From assembly GCF_006874465.1 (NCBI RefSeq), contig NZ_VIRL01000003.1, forward strand, positions 543,608 to 607,607: a stretch of 64,000 nucleotides of DNA, written 5' to 3'. A program made the translations under genes and the position numbers. The notes below the pieces were generated by a model. That model made no database searches. It was given only the letters and a program-made list of their open reading frames with translations, and was not told the DNA's origin. This DNA is from Microbispora bryophytorum (lineage in GTDB: Bacteria; Actinomycetota; Actinomycetes; Streptosporangiales; Streptosporangiaceae). This document shows, in pieces, positions 44,396 to 53,205 of this stretch (position 1 is the first letter of the stretch; each line of letters opens with the position of its first letter).

Positions 44396-45660
44396 CGGTC
44401 TCTCCGATCCGGGTTGGTCAGGACCATCGCCGACTGGAAGCCGCCGAAGCCGCTGCCCACCGTCAGGACGGTCTCGGTCCGCCACTCGCGGGCGGTGATC
44501 GGGACGTAGTCGAGGTCACACTCCGGGTCGGGATGACGGAGGTTCGCCGTCGGAGGCACGAGGTCGTTCTCGATGGCCAGCGCGGACGCTGCGATCTCGA
44601 TCGAGCCGATGGCGCCGAGCGAGTGTCCGATCATCGACTTGATGGAGCTGATCGGCACCTCGTAGGCGTGGGCTCCGAGGCTGCGCTTGAACGCCGCGGT
44701 CTCGTGCCGGTCGTTCTGTTTCGTGCCGGAACCGTGGGCGTTGACGTAGTCCACGTCGCCGGCGTCCAGCCTCGCCTCGTCCAGAGCGGCGCGGATCGCC
44801 TCTGCCATCTCCTTCCCGTCCGGCCGCAGGCCCGTCATGTGGAAGGCGTTCGACCGCGTCGCGTATCCCGCGATCTCGGCACGGATGTGCGCTCCCCGGC
44901 GCCGGGCCGCCGTCAGCTCCTCCAGGACGAGGACCGCCGCCCCCTCACCGAGCACGAAGCCGTTGCGGCTGTCGTCGAAGGGGCGGGAGGCGTGCTCCGG
45001 ATCGTCGTTGCGCGGCGTCGTCGCCTTAATGGCGTCGAAGCACGCCGCGGTGATCGGCGATATCGGCGCGTCCGCGGCACCTGCGACCATCACGTCCGCC
45101 GAGCCCTCGCGGATCAGCTCCACGGCATGGCCGACGGAGTCGATCCCCGAGGTGCATCCCGCGGAGACGAGGGCCACCGGCCCCTCGGCGCCCACCGCCC
45201 AGGCGACCTCGGCCGCGAACGAACTCGGGACCAGGTACCCGTACAGGTGTGGGACCGAGTAGCGGTGGTCGACCAGCCACTCACGGCCGTCGTCGCTGAC
45301 GACCCGGTACTCCTCCTCGAGTCCCATGGTGGCTCCCACGGCGCTGCCGATCGTCACACCCGTACGGTGGGGATTCATGCGATCGAAATCGATGCCGCTG
45401 TCCTCCAGCGCCTGCCTCGCGGCCACGACGGCGAGTTGGGCGGCGCGATCCATGCGGCGCACCTCTCGTGCCGTCAGCCCGTGCTCCTCCGGAGCGAAAT
45501 CGATTTCGGCGGCGACCTGAGAACGAAACTGAGCGGGATCGAAGAGCGAGATCCTCCGGGTCGCCGTACGGCCGTCGCTCAGCAGTTCCCAGAACTCCTT
45601 GGTGCCGATTCCACCCGGCGCCATGACGCCTATTCCGGTGATGACGACTCGCCGGTTCAT
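44392..45660 (-). CDS. Ketosynthase alpha of the type II PKS
   Basis: A 422-residue condensing enzyme. Catalytic Cys169 in [11 protein letters not shown], His309 in [13 protein letters not shown] and His346 in [11 protein letters not shown] fall at the same numbers as in the actinorhodin ketosynthase, showing no insertions. [20 protein letters not shown] is the standard opening. With the CLF and ACP it forms the minimal PKS that extends malonyl units into a poly-beta-ketone. It starts 24 bases after the SDR gene stop in the same operon. Confidence 0.97.
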   Translation of the reverse strand: MNRRVVITGIGVMAPGGIGTKEFWELLSDGRTATRRISLFDPAQFRSQVAAEIDFAPEEHGLTAREVRRMDRAAQLAVVAARQALEDSGIDFDRMNPHRTGVTIGSAVGATMGLEEEYRVVSDDGREWLVDHRYSVPHLYGYLVPSSFAAEVAWAVGAEGPVALVSAGCTSGIDSVGHAVELIREGSADVMVAGAADAPISPITAACFDAIKATTPRNDDPEHASRPFDDSRNGFVLGEGAAVLVLEELTAARRRGAHIRAEIAGYATRSNAFHMTGLRPDGKEMAEAIRAALDEARLDAGDVDYVNAHGSGTKQNDRHETAAFKRSLGAHAYEVPISSIKSMIGHSLGAIGSIEIAASALAIENDLVPPTANLRHPDPECDLDYVPITAREWRTETVLTVGSGFGGFQSAMVLTNPDRRDR

Positions 45661-45684
45661 AAGGACGCGGCCTCCCGTCCTGAT

Positions 45685-46443
45685 CTAGCGGGCGACGAGG
45701 CCCCCGTCGATGACGAGGCCGTGCCCGGTCACGTAAGAGGACTCGTCAGAGAGGAGCCAGACGACCGCCTTGGCCACCTCCTCGGGCTCCGCCATACGGC
45801 CGAGCGGGATGATTTCGGTGTAGCGGGCCTCGACCTCCGGGACGTTGCCGGTGAACCGCTCGATGAAGGGCGTGCGGACGACTCCCGGGCAGACCGCGTT
45901 GACGCGCACCCCGCGGTCCGCGTACTCCAGGGCCGCGGTCTTGGTGAGGCCGAGGATGGCGTGCTTGCCGGCCACGTAGGACCCGTTCTTGTCGAAGGCC
46001 ACCATGGCCGCGACCGAGGCGCCGTTGACGATCGATCCCCCGCCGCTGTCCAGCATCGCGGGAACCTGGTATTTCATGGCCAGCCACACGCCCTTGAGGT
46101 TCACCGCGAGCGCCTGGTCCCAGGCCTCCTCGTCCGCCTCGTGAATCTCGTGCTCGGCCCTGCCCTCCGTGCCGGCGTTGTTGAAGGCGTAGTCGAGCCT
46201 GCCGTACGCGGCGACCGTCCGTGCGACGAGCGACTTCACGTCGTCCGCCCGTGAGACGTCGGTCGTGATCGTCAGGGAGTCTCCGCCGGCGTTCTTGATC
46301 GCGTGTTCTGTCTCCTCGCAGCCGGCGATGTCGGCCAGCACGACATGGGCGCCGGCGGCGGCGATCGCGACGGCCGCCGAGGCGCCGATTCCCGATGCCG
46401 CGCCGGTCACGATTGCGACCCGGTCGTCGAGACGAATCGTCAT
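45685..46443 (-). CDS. Short-chain dehydrogenase/reductase of the PKS cluster
   Basis: Classical SDR of 252 residues. VAIVTGAASGIGASAAVAIA has the TGxxxGxG cofactor motif, DYAFNNAGTEG the NNAG, and GASVAAMVAFDKNGSYVAGK the Ser and YxxxK catalytic residues. It does not look like the ActIII C-9 ketoreductase group (no LVTGATSGIGL/ARLLAAxGHRVF pattern), so it may act after cyclisation, for example on a ring ketone as in pentangular or angucyclic pathways. Asp in VVLADIAG suggests NAD(H). Second gene of the operon, 32 bases after the O-methyltransferase. Confidence 0.9.
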   Translation of the reverse strand: MTIRLDDRVAIVTGAASGIGASAAVAIAAAGAHVVLADIAGCEETEHAIKNAGGDSLTITTDVSRADDVKSLVARTVAAYGRLDYAFNNAGTEGRAEHEIHEADEEAWDQALAVNLKGVWLAMKYQVPAMLDSGGGSIVNGASVAAMVAFDKNGSYVAGKHAILGLTKTAALEYADRGVRVNAVCPGVVRTPFIERFTGNVPEVEARYTEIIPLGRMAEPEEVAKAVVWLLSDESSYVTGHGLVIDGGLVAR

Positions 46444-46475
46444 TTCCGTCCTCTCCTCGTGAAGGGGGATCGTGG

Positions 46476-47510
46476 TCAGGCGCCGACGGTGCCCTCGGCG
46501 AGGGACAGGAAGGTCCCGGTCGGCCGGACCCGGTCGAATCGGATCCCGGTACGTGCGAACAGCTCCGCGACGTGCTCCGACGAGTGCTTCCGGCCACCGA
46601 CGTTGAGGAGGAGCAGGAGGTCGAGCGAGGTCGTGACCTGCGGCTCGGGGGTGTGGTCGGTCAGTGTCTCCACGACGACGACACGGGCGCCCGGGCGTGC
46701 GCTACGGCGCACGTTCTCCAATGTCCGGATCGTGCTCTCGTCGTCCCACTCGAGGATGTTCTTGAGCAGGTAGACGTCCGCCTGGGCGGGGACCTCCTGC
46801 CGGCAGTCGCCGCCGATCAGCGTCACGCGGTCCGCGAACTCGCCGCTCGGACGCAACTCGGGAAGCGCCCTGGCGACGACCCCCTCCAGGTCAATGAGGT
46901 AACCCTTCAGGTGGGGGTTCCTGTCGAGGACCGTCCGGATGAGGTGCCCCTGGCCGCCGCCAATGTCGGCGACGACCTGCGCCTGCGACAGATCCAGGGC
47001 CTTGACCACCTCTGCCGAGGTGTGATTGCTCGCCTGCGTCATGGCCGCGTTGAAGACGTCCACGGCGGCGGGGTCGTCCTCATGGATATACCTGAAGAAG
47101 TCCTTGCCCAGGACGGCGACGGACTGCGCCTTGCCCTGGCGTACGGCATCCGTGAGATGCGGCCAGAGGGTCCAGAAGCACGGGTGGCCGATCCACCGGA
47201 CCAGGTAGGTGACGCTGTTGGGGTCGCTCTCCCTGAGCAGCAGCGAAAGACCGGTGTGGGTGTAGCGCCCGTCGTCGAGCCGCTGGAAGACGCCCCTGGT
47301 GACGAGGGCGTCGAGCAGCTGCCGGAGCGCGATGGGATCGGCGCCGACCTCGCGGGCTACCTCGCGGTGGTCGCGCGGTCCCGACTCAAGGGCTTCGGCG
47401 ACGCCGAGGTCCACCGCGGCCACCAGGGCGGCGGTGGAGACCAGGCCCCATGCGATTTCCTTTATGCGAGAGATGTCGGCCTGGAGCTGCTGCGAGGAAT
47501 CGTTCGTCAT
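46476..47510 (-). CDS. O-methyltransferase (DnrK/TcmO-type)
   Basis: A 344-residue methyltransferase of the small-molecule O-methyltransferase-2 family. The N-terminal half is a dimerisation/winged-helix region (STAALVAAVDLGVAEALES, ALRQLLDALVTRGVFQ); the C-terminal half binds S-adenosylmethionine (VVADIGGGQGHLIRTVLDRN). LLKNILEWDDESTIRTLENV corresponds to the catalytic HxxHxWxD segment, but Asn replaces the usual His (LKNILEWDD), as seen in some non-methylating DnrK relatives such as decarboxylase/hydroxylase RdmB-like proteins. So function may be non-canonical. First gene of the operon; upstream lie SARP-like heptamer repeats. Confidence 0.9.
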   Translation of the reverse strand: MTNDSSQQLQADISRIKEIAWGLVSTAALVAAVDLGVAEALESGPRDHREVAREVGADPIALRQLLDALVTRGVFQRLDDGRYTHTGLSLLLRESDPNSVTYLVRWIGHPCFWTLWPHLTDAVRQGKAQSVAVLGKDFFRYIHEDDPAAVDVFNAAMTQASNHTSAEVVKALDLSQAQVVADIGGGQGHLIRTVLDRNPHLKGYLIDLEGVVARALPELRPSGEFADRVTLIGGDCRQEVPAQADVYLLKNILEWDDESTIRTLENVRRSARPGARVVVVETLTDHTPEPQVTTSLDLLLLLNVGGRKHSSEHVAELFARTGIRFDRVRPTGTFLSLAEGTVGA

Positions 47511-47955
47511 ACGTACGCCCTTCTGTGCGTGTCGCATCTGTCGAGGTCGTTCGATGGTGTCGAGAGCACGTTCCGTGAGGCCCCGCACGCGTTGTCCCGT
47601 CTCGCGCCGCGAGCGTGGTCCGATGTGCTGCGGCTCATATCCGGCGGACGGCACTGATCCTGGCAAAGCCGTCTCACGCCTTCCTCAGACAGCGCTCAAC
47701 GGAGACTGAGCTCCCGCCGTGGTTCTTCCCGCACCTTCGGTATTTCGTCCGGGTGCGAGAAATCACCGACGCATTGTCGGTACGTGCGGAGAAGGCCGCC
47801 GATCAGCGGTTGACAGGCTTACATTCACCCAACAGACTTACTGAAACTTTGCAGTCAGCGACTGTTCGCGAGATGTCGCGTACTGCCGAAAGACGGCTCG
47901 GAGAAAAGGATGCGTTTTCGTTTCCCGCTCGTCCGCGGCTGAGAAAGGTTTCAGT
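47511..47955. other. Divergent promoter region: PKS operon and carboxypeptidase gene
   Basis: No gene in 445 bases. It separates the leftward polyketide operon from the rightward M14 carboxypeptidase gene, forming the right boundary of the cluster. Confidence 0.6.
47532..47566 (-). promoter_or_regulatory. Four TCG(A/C)-type heptamers: candidate SARP binding array
   Basis: TCGCATC (47532), TCGAGGT (47541), TCGATGG (47551) and TCGAGAG (47560) recur every 9-10 bases just upstream of the first biosynthetic gene. Known SARP sites are TCGAGxx heptamers with about 11-bp periodicity; the match in sequence is good, in spacing approximate. Confidence 0.5.
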
Positions 47956-49419
47956 ATGTCTTCAGGAGGCACGTCCCCCTCCACTGCCTCTGTCGTCAGG
48001 AAACGTGTTGTCACGCTGGCGCTGGGCGTCGGCTTTCTGGGAGGTCTCGGCATTCCGGCCGCCGGCGCGGATGTCGCCGCCGCCGCGCCGGGCCCCCAGG
48101 CGGTCGTCCAGGAGCAGGCGCCGAGCCTGCCCAGCGGGCGGACCACCTACCGGACGATCACGGACTACAACGACGAGATGCTGGCGCTGAGCGCCCGGCA
48201 TCCCGGTCTCGTCAAGCACATCACGCTGCCGCACAAGACCCGCCAGGGCCGGGAGGTGTACGGCATCGAGGTCACCCACGACGTCGGCGCCGCCGACGGC
48301 AAGCCGGTCCTGCTGATGATGGGCGTCCACCACGGCAACGAGTGGCCCTCCGGCGAGCACACGATGGAGTTCGCCTACGACCTCATCGGCAACGACGGCA
48401 AGGACCCCCGGATCACGCGTCTGCTCGACACGGCGCGGGTCATCTTCGTCCCGGTCGTCAACGTCGACGGGTTCGTCATCAACCGGCGTACGAGCTGTGG
48501 CCTGTCCCCGACGTGCGCGAGCAACGCCGGCGTGGACATCAACCGCAACTACCCCTTCGGCTGGGGCAGCAACGCCGGCTCCAACGCGACGACGCGTGGC
48601 CCGGGGCCCGGCTCCGAGCCCGAAGTGCAGAACATCATGGACCTGACCAAGAACAACCAGGTCACCGTCCTGATCACGAACCACACCTCCGGCCACACCG
48701 TCCTGCGCCCGCCGCTGGAGAAGCGCGCGGGCGACGCCCCGGACGAGGCCGTCTACGCCGCCCTGACCGACGCGATCACGGCCCAGAACGGCTACACCGG
48801 CATGAAGTCGGGCTTCGACTACGAGACGACCGGCGAGACCCCTGACTGGTCGTACTACGCGACCCGCGGCCTCGGGTTCACCTTCGAGATCATGAAGACC
48901 CAGTCGACCAACAACACCTACTCCGAGGTGATCGAGGACTACACGGGCACCGGTCGCTACGAGGGCAAGTCGAACCGCGAGGCGTTCATGGTGGCACTGG
49001 AGTACGCGGCCGATCCGGCGGCGCACTCCGTCATCACCGGCAAGGCGCCGAAGGGCGCGGTCCTGAAGGTCACCAAGGACTTCGACCTGTGGACCGCGCC
49101 GATCCGGCAGGCGGGCGACGTCCTCGACCCGCCCCAGAGGGTCCCCACCCACCTGGAGTCGACGCTGGTCGCGCCCACCAACGGCAAGTTCGCCTGGCAC
49201 GTCAACCCGTCCGTACGGCCGGCTCCGGCCTACACCGAGGCCGGCGTCGTCGCCACCGGGCCGGGTAACTTCATCAAGGAGAGTTGGACGCTCACCTGCG
49301 CCCGCCCGACCGGCGAGGTTCTGGAAACGGTGCACGTGACCGTCGACCGGGGCGAGAAGGTCGACGTGCGGCTGCAGGAGTGCAAGACGAGGTTCAACGG
49401 CAACGGCCCGAAGAACTGA
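47956..49419 (+). CDS. Secreted M14 zinc carboxypeptidase
   Basis: Exported metallocarboxypeptidase of 487 residues. A signal peptide (KRVVTLALGVGFLGGLGIPA, cleavage near AGADVAAAA) precedes a propeptide-free catalytic domain. Zinc ligands are His126 and Glu129 in HHGNEWPSGE plus a His in NHTSGHTV; DINRNYPFGW holds the substrate Arg and Glu311 in GFTFEIMKTQ is the catalytic base. The C-terminal 120 residues (GAVLKVTKDFDLWTAP to the end) form a beta-rich domain of the type that follows M14 domains in actinomycete enzymes. ATG after AAAGG. It marks the DNA outside the polyketide cluster. Confidence 0.94.
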   Translation: MSSGGTSPSTASVVRKRVVTLALGVGFLGGLGIPAAGADVAAAAPGPQAVVQEQAPSLPSGRTTYRTITDYNDEMLALSARHPGLVKHITLPHKTRQGREVYGIEVTHDVGAADGKPVLLMMGVHHGNEWPSGEHTMEFAYDLIGNDGKDPRITRLLDTARVIFVPVVNVDGFVINRRTSCGLSPTCASNAGVDINRNYPFGWGSNAGSNATTRGPGPGSEPEVQNIMDLTKNNQVTVLITNHTSGHTVLRPPLEKRAGDAPDEAVYAALTDAITAQNGYTGMKSGFDYETTGETPDWSYYATRGLGFTFEIMKTQSTNNTYSEVIEDYTGTGRYEGKSNREAFMVALEYAADPAAHSVITGKAPKGAVLKVTKDFDLWTAPIRQAGDVLDPPQRVPTHLESTLVAPTNGKFAWHVNPSVRPAPAYTEAGVVATGPGNFIKESWTLTCARPTGEVLETVHVTVDRGEKVDVRLQECKTRFNGNGPKN

Positions 49420-49440
49420 CCGACATCACGACGCGACGTA

Positions 49441-49470
49441 GCCGGGCGGTCCCTGCGGGGGCCGCCCGGC
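49441..49470 (+). terminator. Terminator of the carboxypeptidase gene
   Basis: GCCGGGCGGTCCC pairs with GGGGCCGCCCGGC (13 bp, one T-G) around TGCG, 21 bases after the stop. No T-run. Confidence 0.7.
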
Positions 49471-49565
49471 GGCGTTGCATCCGGCAGGCGCTTCGCGATT
49501 CATGAGTAGGGCGACCGGCCCGAGGGCCGGGTTCGCCACTCCTCGAAGAAGGGAAGTGTTCCAGG

Positions 49566-50456
49566 ATGAGGCACGTCCCAGAGACCGGCCGGTCGCTCGC
49601 CGTGCTGGACGCCTCCCGGATCGTCGCGAACCTGCGCACGCTCTTCGACGGGCGCCGTCTCTCGCCGTCGCAACGCCGGATCGCGCGCTACCTGCTGGAC
49701 AACGCGCAGGAGGCCGTCTTCTTCACCAGTGCGGACCTTGCCGAACGCGCCGGCGTCAGCCAGCCGTCGGTCACGCGCTTCGCCGCCGCGCTCGGGTTCC
49801 GCGGGTTCCCGGAGTTCCGGGAGGCGCTGCGCACCTCCGTGTTCGGCGAACGGCCGCCGGCCGAGAAGGGCGACGGCTACAACGAGATCCAGGAGCTGGT
49901 CAACTCCGAGATCCGCGACCTCGAACGGCTGCGCGACGGCCTGGCCGATCCCGGTCAGCTCCGGCGGGTGGCCGACCGGCTGGCCAGGTCGAGCCCGCTC
50001 CTGGTCATGGGCCTGCGGATCAGCGCGCCGCTGGCGCATCTGTTCGGCTACCTCGCCGAGAAGGTGCTCCCGGACGTACGCGTCCTGGACGTGCCGGGCT
50101 CGATCCTGGAAGACCGGCTGAGCAGGGCGGCGGAGTCGGGTGCCCAGTGGGTGCTCGCCATCGGACTGCCGCGCTATCCGCGTGAGCTGGCGGAGGGGCT
50201 CGTCTGGGCGCGGCGGGTCCGGCTGAAGGTCGCCCTCGTCACCGATCAGCCGGTGGGCCGGCTCACCGAACTCGCGGACGAGGTCCTGCTGGCCCCGGTG
50301 AGCTCGGGCTTCGCGTTCGACTCCCACGCCGGCCCCACGGTCCTGTGCACCGCGCTGCTGCACACCATGCTGGACACCCTCGCCGCCGAGGGACAGGCCC
50401 GGCTGGAGGCGTTCGACGACAGGGCCGCGGAGCGTCAGGTCTTCCTCACCGGCTGA
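49566..50456 (+). CDS. MurR/RpiR-family transcriptional regulator
   Basis: A 296-residue regulator. The N-terminal RpiR helix-turn-helix is LSPSQRRIARYLLDNAQEAV and SADLAERAGVSQPSVTRFAA, followed by LGFRGFPEFREALR. Residues about 120-270 are a SIS (sugar isomerase) domain that binds phosphosugars or amino-acid derivatives (SPLLVMGLRISAPLAHLFGY, VLAIGLPRYPRELAEGL). The target is unclear: the gene downstream is only an oxidoreductase fragment, so its original partner may be lost. Confidence 0.93.
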   Translation: MRHVPETGRSLAVLDASRIVANLRTLFDGRRLSPSQRRIARYLLDNAQEAVFFTSADLAERAGVSQPSVTRFAAALGFRGFPEFREALRTSVFGERPPAEKGDGYNEIQELVNSEIRDLERLRDGLADPGQLRRVADRLARSSPLLVMGLRISAPLAHLFGYLAEKVLPDVRVLDVPGSILEDRLSRAAESGAQWVLAIGLPRYPRELAEGLVWARRVRLKVALVTDQPVGRLTELADEVLLAPVSSGFAFDSHAGPTVLCTALLHTMLDTLAAEGQARLEAFDDRAAERQVFLTG

Positions 50457-50469
50457 CCCGGCGACCGCG

Positions 50470-50625
50470 TCGCGGTGCTGGAGATCGCCAGGGACTCGGA
50501 GCCGCTGCGCCGCGCCGTCGCCTTCGTTGCCTCGGGCCCGCGTGCGAGGCCTTCCGCCCGGTGGCGGACCACGTGTTCCCGCTGGAGGAGGTCGTGGAGG
50601 CTCACCGGCACTGCTGGACACCGCG
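50470..50625 (+). pseudogene. C-terminal fragment of an MDR-type oxidoreductase, frameshifted
   Basis: In one frame 50475-50540 encodes VLEIARDSEPLRRAVAFVAS, the helix before the last strands of quinone-oxidoreductase-like proteins. A second frame from about 50545 then reads AFRPVADHVFPLEEVVEAHR, their conserved C-terminal motif (FxPVxDxVFPLEExxEAHR). The N-terminal 270 residues are gone and the frame is broken once. It lies directly behind the RpiR gene. Confidence 0.72.
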
Positions 50626-50655
50626 GAGCGGGCGTCCGTACAGCCCGGCTCTTTT

Positions 50656-50684
50656 AGGACTACAGTTTATATAACTGTAGTCCT
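50656..50684. promoter_or_regulatory. Long palindrome before the DUF234-type ATPase gene
   Basis: AGGACTACAGTT and AACTGTAGTCCT form perfect 12-bp arms around TATAT. It ends six bases before the GTG start, so it overlaps the promoter and start region. The AT-rich centre could be the -10 element. Such symmetry suggests strict autoregulation. Confidence 0.82.
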
Positions 50685-50690
50685 ATACCT

Positions 50691-52175
50691 GTGAGTGTGC
50701 CCATGGACAAGCCGGTCGGGATGTTCGACCGCGACTACGAATGGTCCGCCTTGACGCGGTTCATCACCGACGAGCAACCGGGCGCGACTCTCGGAGTGGT
50801 CTCCGGGCGACGGCGCCAGGGCAAGACCTTCCTGCTGGACGCGGCGTGTCGTGCCGCAGGCGGCTTCTACTTCGGAGCGACCGAGGCGGCCGATGCCGAA
50901 TCGCTGCGCCGGTTGAGTGCCGCGCTGACCGCCCATGCCCGCCCTGCCACCCCGTATCACTTCGCCGACTGGTCCGAAGCCCTCGACGCACTCCTGGCTC
51001 TTGGCTCCGAGCGGCCCACCTCCGTCGTGATCGACGAGTTTCCCTACCTCGCACGGGCGAACCCGGAGTTGCCTTCCCTCATCCAGGAGGCGTTCCGGCC
51101 GATGCGGGATCAGCGCACCACATCCCGTACGCGTCTGTTGTTGTGTGGTTCGGCGCTGTCCTTCATGGGCCGGCTCTTGTCCGGGAACGCGCCGTTGCGC
51201 GGACGGGCGGGGCTGGAACTGCTCGTCCGTCCGCTCGACCACCGTCTGGCCGCCGAGTTCTGGGAGATCTCCGATCCGGCGCTGGCTTTCAAGGTCAACG
51301 CCGTTGTCGGCGGCACGCCCGCCTATCGTCGCGAGTTCGCACGGGGTGACACTCCGGCGGGACCGGAAGACTTCGACGACTGGGTGGTCCGCACTGTGCT
51401 CAACCCGGAGACACCCCTGTTCCGCGAAGCCCGCTATCTGCTTGCCGAGGAGCCGGACCTGCGTGACAGCGCCCTGTATCTGTCCGTGCTGGCGGCCGTC
51501 GCCGACGGCAACGCCACGCGCGGGGGCATGGCCGGCTACCTGGAACGCAAGGCGACGGATATCGCGCATCCCATCAACGTGCTCGAAGACGCAGGCCTGC
51601 TGCACCGCGATTCGGATGCGTTCCGGGACAACCGCGCCACATACCGCATCTCCGAACCGTTGATCCGCTTCTACCACGCCATCATGCGGCCGGTCTGGGA
51701 CCAGCTGGAGCGACCGGGCAGCGCCGCCCGGGTCTGGCAGGCCAGCCGCCGCCGCTTCGTCAGCAATGTCCTCGGCCCGCATTTCGAGCAGATCTGCCGG
51801 GAGTGGTCGCTGCATCATGCCGATCCCGACCTGTTCGGCGGGCTGCCTGCCCGCGTCGGTCACGGTGTCGTCCACGATTCCAAGGCCAGAACCGGTCACG
51901 AGGTGGACGTGGCCGTGATCGGCATCGCTGACGGCGGCAAGCCGCCGCTCCTGGCCATCGGCGAAGCCAAATGGAATGACACGATGGGAATCGCCCACGT
52001 CGAACGTCTCCGGCACATCCGCGACTTGATCGCCGCGTCCGGCCGTTACGACACTACGCGTACCCGTCTCGTCTGCTTCAGCGGCGCCGGATTCAACGAC
52101 AAGGCGGCGGCCCAGGCGAGCGCCTCACCCGATGTGCACCTGATCGACCTCCCGGCTCTGTACGGCCGGAGCTGA
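50691..52175 (+). CDS. DUF234-type AAA+ ATPase with PD-(D/E)xK-like C-terminus
   Basis: A 494-residue member of the archaeal-ATPase/DUF234 group. Walker A is GRRRQGKT (residues 39-46); Walker B SVVIDEFPYL with Asp115 and Glu116. A middle winged helix (GYLERKATDIAHPINVLEDA then GLLHRDSD, YRISEPLIRFYHAIMRP) is typical. The C-terminal domain has GHEVDVAVIG and LLAIGEAKW, the D...ExK pattern of a restriction-endonuclease-like fold. Biological role is not established for this family; links to mobile elements and toxin-antitoxin-like systems have been suggested. Start GTG 50691 or ATG 50703, right behind the 12+5+12 palindrome. No partner gene follows; lower GC bias at the promoter hints at transfer. 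Confidence 0.9.
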   Translation: MSVPMDKPVGMFDRDYEWSALTRFITDEQPGATLGVVSGRRRQGKTFLLDAACRAAGGFYFGATEAADAESLRRLSAALTAHARPATPYHFADWSEALDALLALGSERPTSVVIDEFPYLARANPELPSLIQEAFRPMRDQRTTSRTRLLLCGSALSFMGRLLSGNAPLRGRAGLELLVRPLDHRLAAEFWEISDPALAFKVNAVVGGTPAYRREFARGDTPAGPEDFDDWVVRTVLNPETPLFREARYLLAEEPDLRDSALYLSVLAAVADGNATRGGMAGYLERKATDIAHPINVLEDAGLLHRDSDAFRDNRATYRISEPLIRFYHAIMRPVWDQLERPGSAARVWQASRRRFVSNVLGPHFEQICREWSLHHADPDLFGGLPARVGHGVVHDSKARTGHEVDVAVIGIADGGKPPLLAIGEAKWNDTMGIAHVERLRHIRDLIAASGRYDTTRTRLVCFSGAGFNDKAAAQASASPDVHLIDLPALYGRS

Positions 52176-52261
52176 CGGGCGAGCGCAAGGCCATCCCCCG
52201 AGCGGGGACGTGGGCCTCCGTCGATAGGGTCCCCTGGGGTAGGACGCCGACGAGGGGGATC

Positions 52262-53197
52262 GTGAACGTGATGGAGCGGGCCGACGGGGCTGGGCTGCGT
52301 GAAGTGGTGCCGGGAGTCTTCGCCTGGGTGCAGCCGGACGGCACCTGGTGGGTGAACAACGCCGGAGCCGTGGCGGACGACGACGGCGTCCTGATCGTCG
52401 ACACCTGCGCGACCGAGGCGCGCACCCGGCGCTTTCTCGGCGTGGTCGCCGAGGCTACCGGCGGCGCCCCGGTCCGGATGGCGGTGAACACCCACCAGCA
52501 CGGGGACCACTGCTACGGCAACAGCCTGCTCCCGTCCGACACGGTCGTCTTCGGGCACGCGGCGATGCGGGAGGCGTTGCTGGCCGATCCGATCATCGAC
52601 GGCTGCCCGCCGGCGTGGACGCCGGTGCCCGACTGGGGACACGTGACGCGCCGCCCGCCGTCGGTGGTCTTCACCTCCGAGCTGACCGTCCATGTGGGGG
52701 CGCGCCGCGTCGAGCTGCGGCATCCCGGTTACGCCGCCCACACTCCCGGGGACGTGGTGGCCTGGCTTCCCGGCGAACGGGTGCTGTTCGCCGGGGACCT
52801 GCTGTTCAACGGGCTCACCCCGATGGTGCTGATGGGGTCGGTCGAGGGGGCGCTGCGGTCGCTGGACTGGCTGGCGGCCTTCGCACCCGAGCACGTCGTG
52901 CCGGGACACGGGCCGCTCGCCACCGCCTCCGAGCTGCCGGAGGTCCTGGCCGCGCACGAGCGGTACTACCGCTTCGTCCTCGACACCGCCCAGGCGGGAC
53001 GTGAGAACGGGCTGACCCCGCTGGCCGCCGCGCAGGCGGTGGACCTGGGGGAGTTCGCCGGATGGGCGGACGCCGAGCGCCTGGTGCTCAACCTGCACCG
53101 CGCCTACGCCGAAGCCGAAGGCGGCGAGGTGGATCTCCTCGCCGCCTTGGGCGACGCCATGACCTGGAACGGCGGGCCGCTGCCCACTTCAGTCTGA
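52262..53197 (+). CDS. Metallo-beta-lactamase-fold hydrolase
   Basis: A 311-residue MBL-fold protein. NTHQHGDHCYG is the HxHxDH zinc motif; the later ligands are in VELRHPGYAAHTPGD (His), VLFAGDLLFNG (Asp) and VVPGHGPLA (His). VDTCATEARTRRFLG supplies the early Asp. Residues 240-311 are an all-helical extension. The group is close to alkyl-sulfatase/SoxH-like and ribonuclease Z-like hydrolases but the substrate is unknown. GTG start in GTGAACGTGATGG. It converges on the GH3 gene with eight bases between the stops. Confidence 0.92.
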   Translation: MNVMERADGAGLREVVPGVFAWVQPDGTWWVNNAGAVADDDGVLIVDTCATEARTRRFLGVVAEATGGAPVRMAVNTHQHGDHCYGNSLLPSDTVVFGHAAMREALLADPIIDGCPPAWTPVPDWGHVTRRPPSVVFTSELTVHVGARRVELRHPGYAAHTPGDVVAWLPGERVLFAGDLLFNGLTPMVLMGSVEGALRSLDWLAAFAPEHVVPGHGPLATASELPEVLAAHERYYRFVLDTAQAGRENGLTPLAAAQAVDLGEFAGWADAERLVLNLHRAYAEAEGGEVDLLAALGDAMTWNGGPLPTSV

Positions 53198-53205
53198 AGC
53201 GGGCG

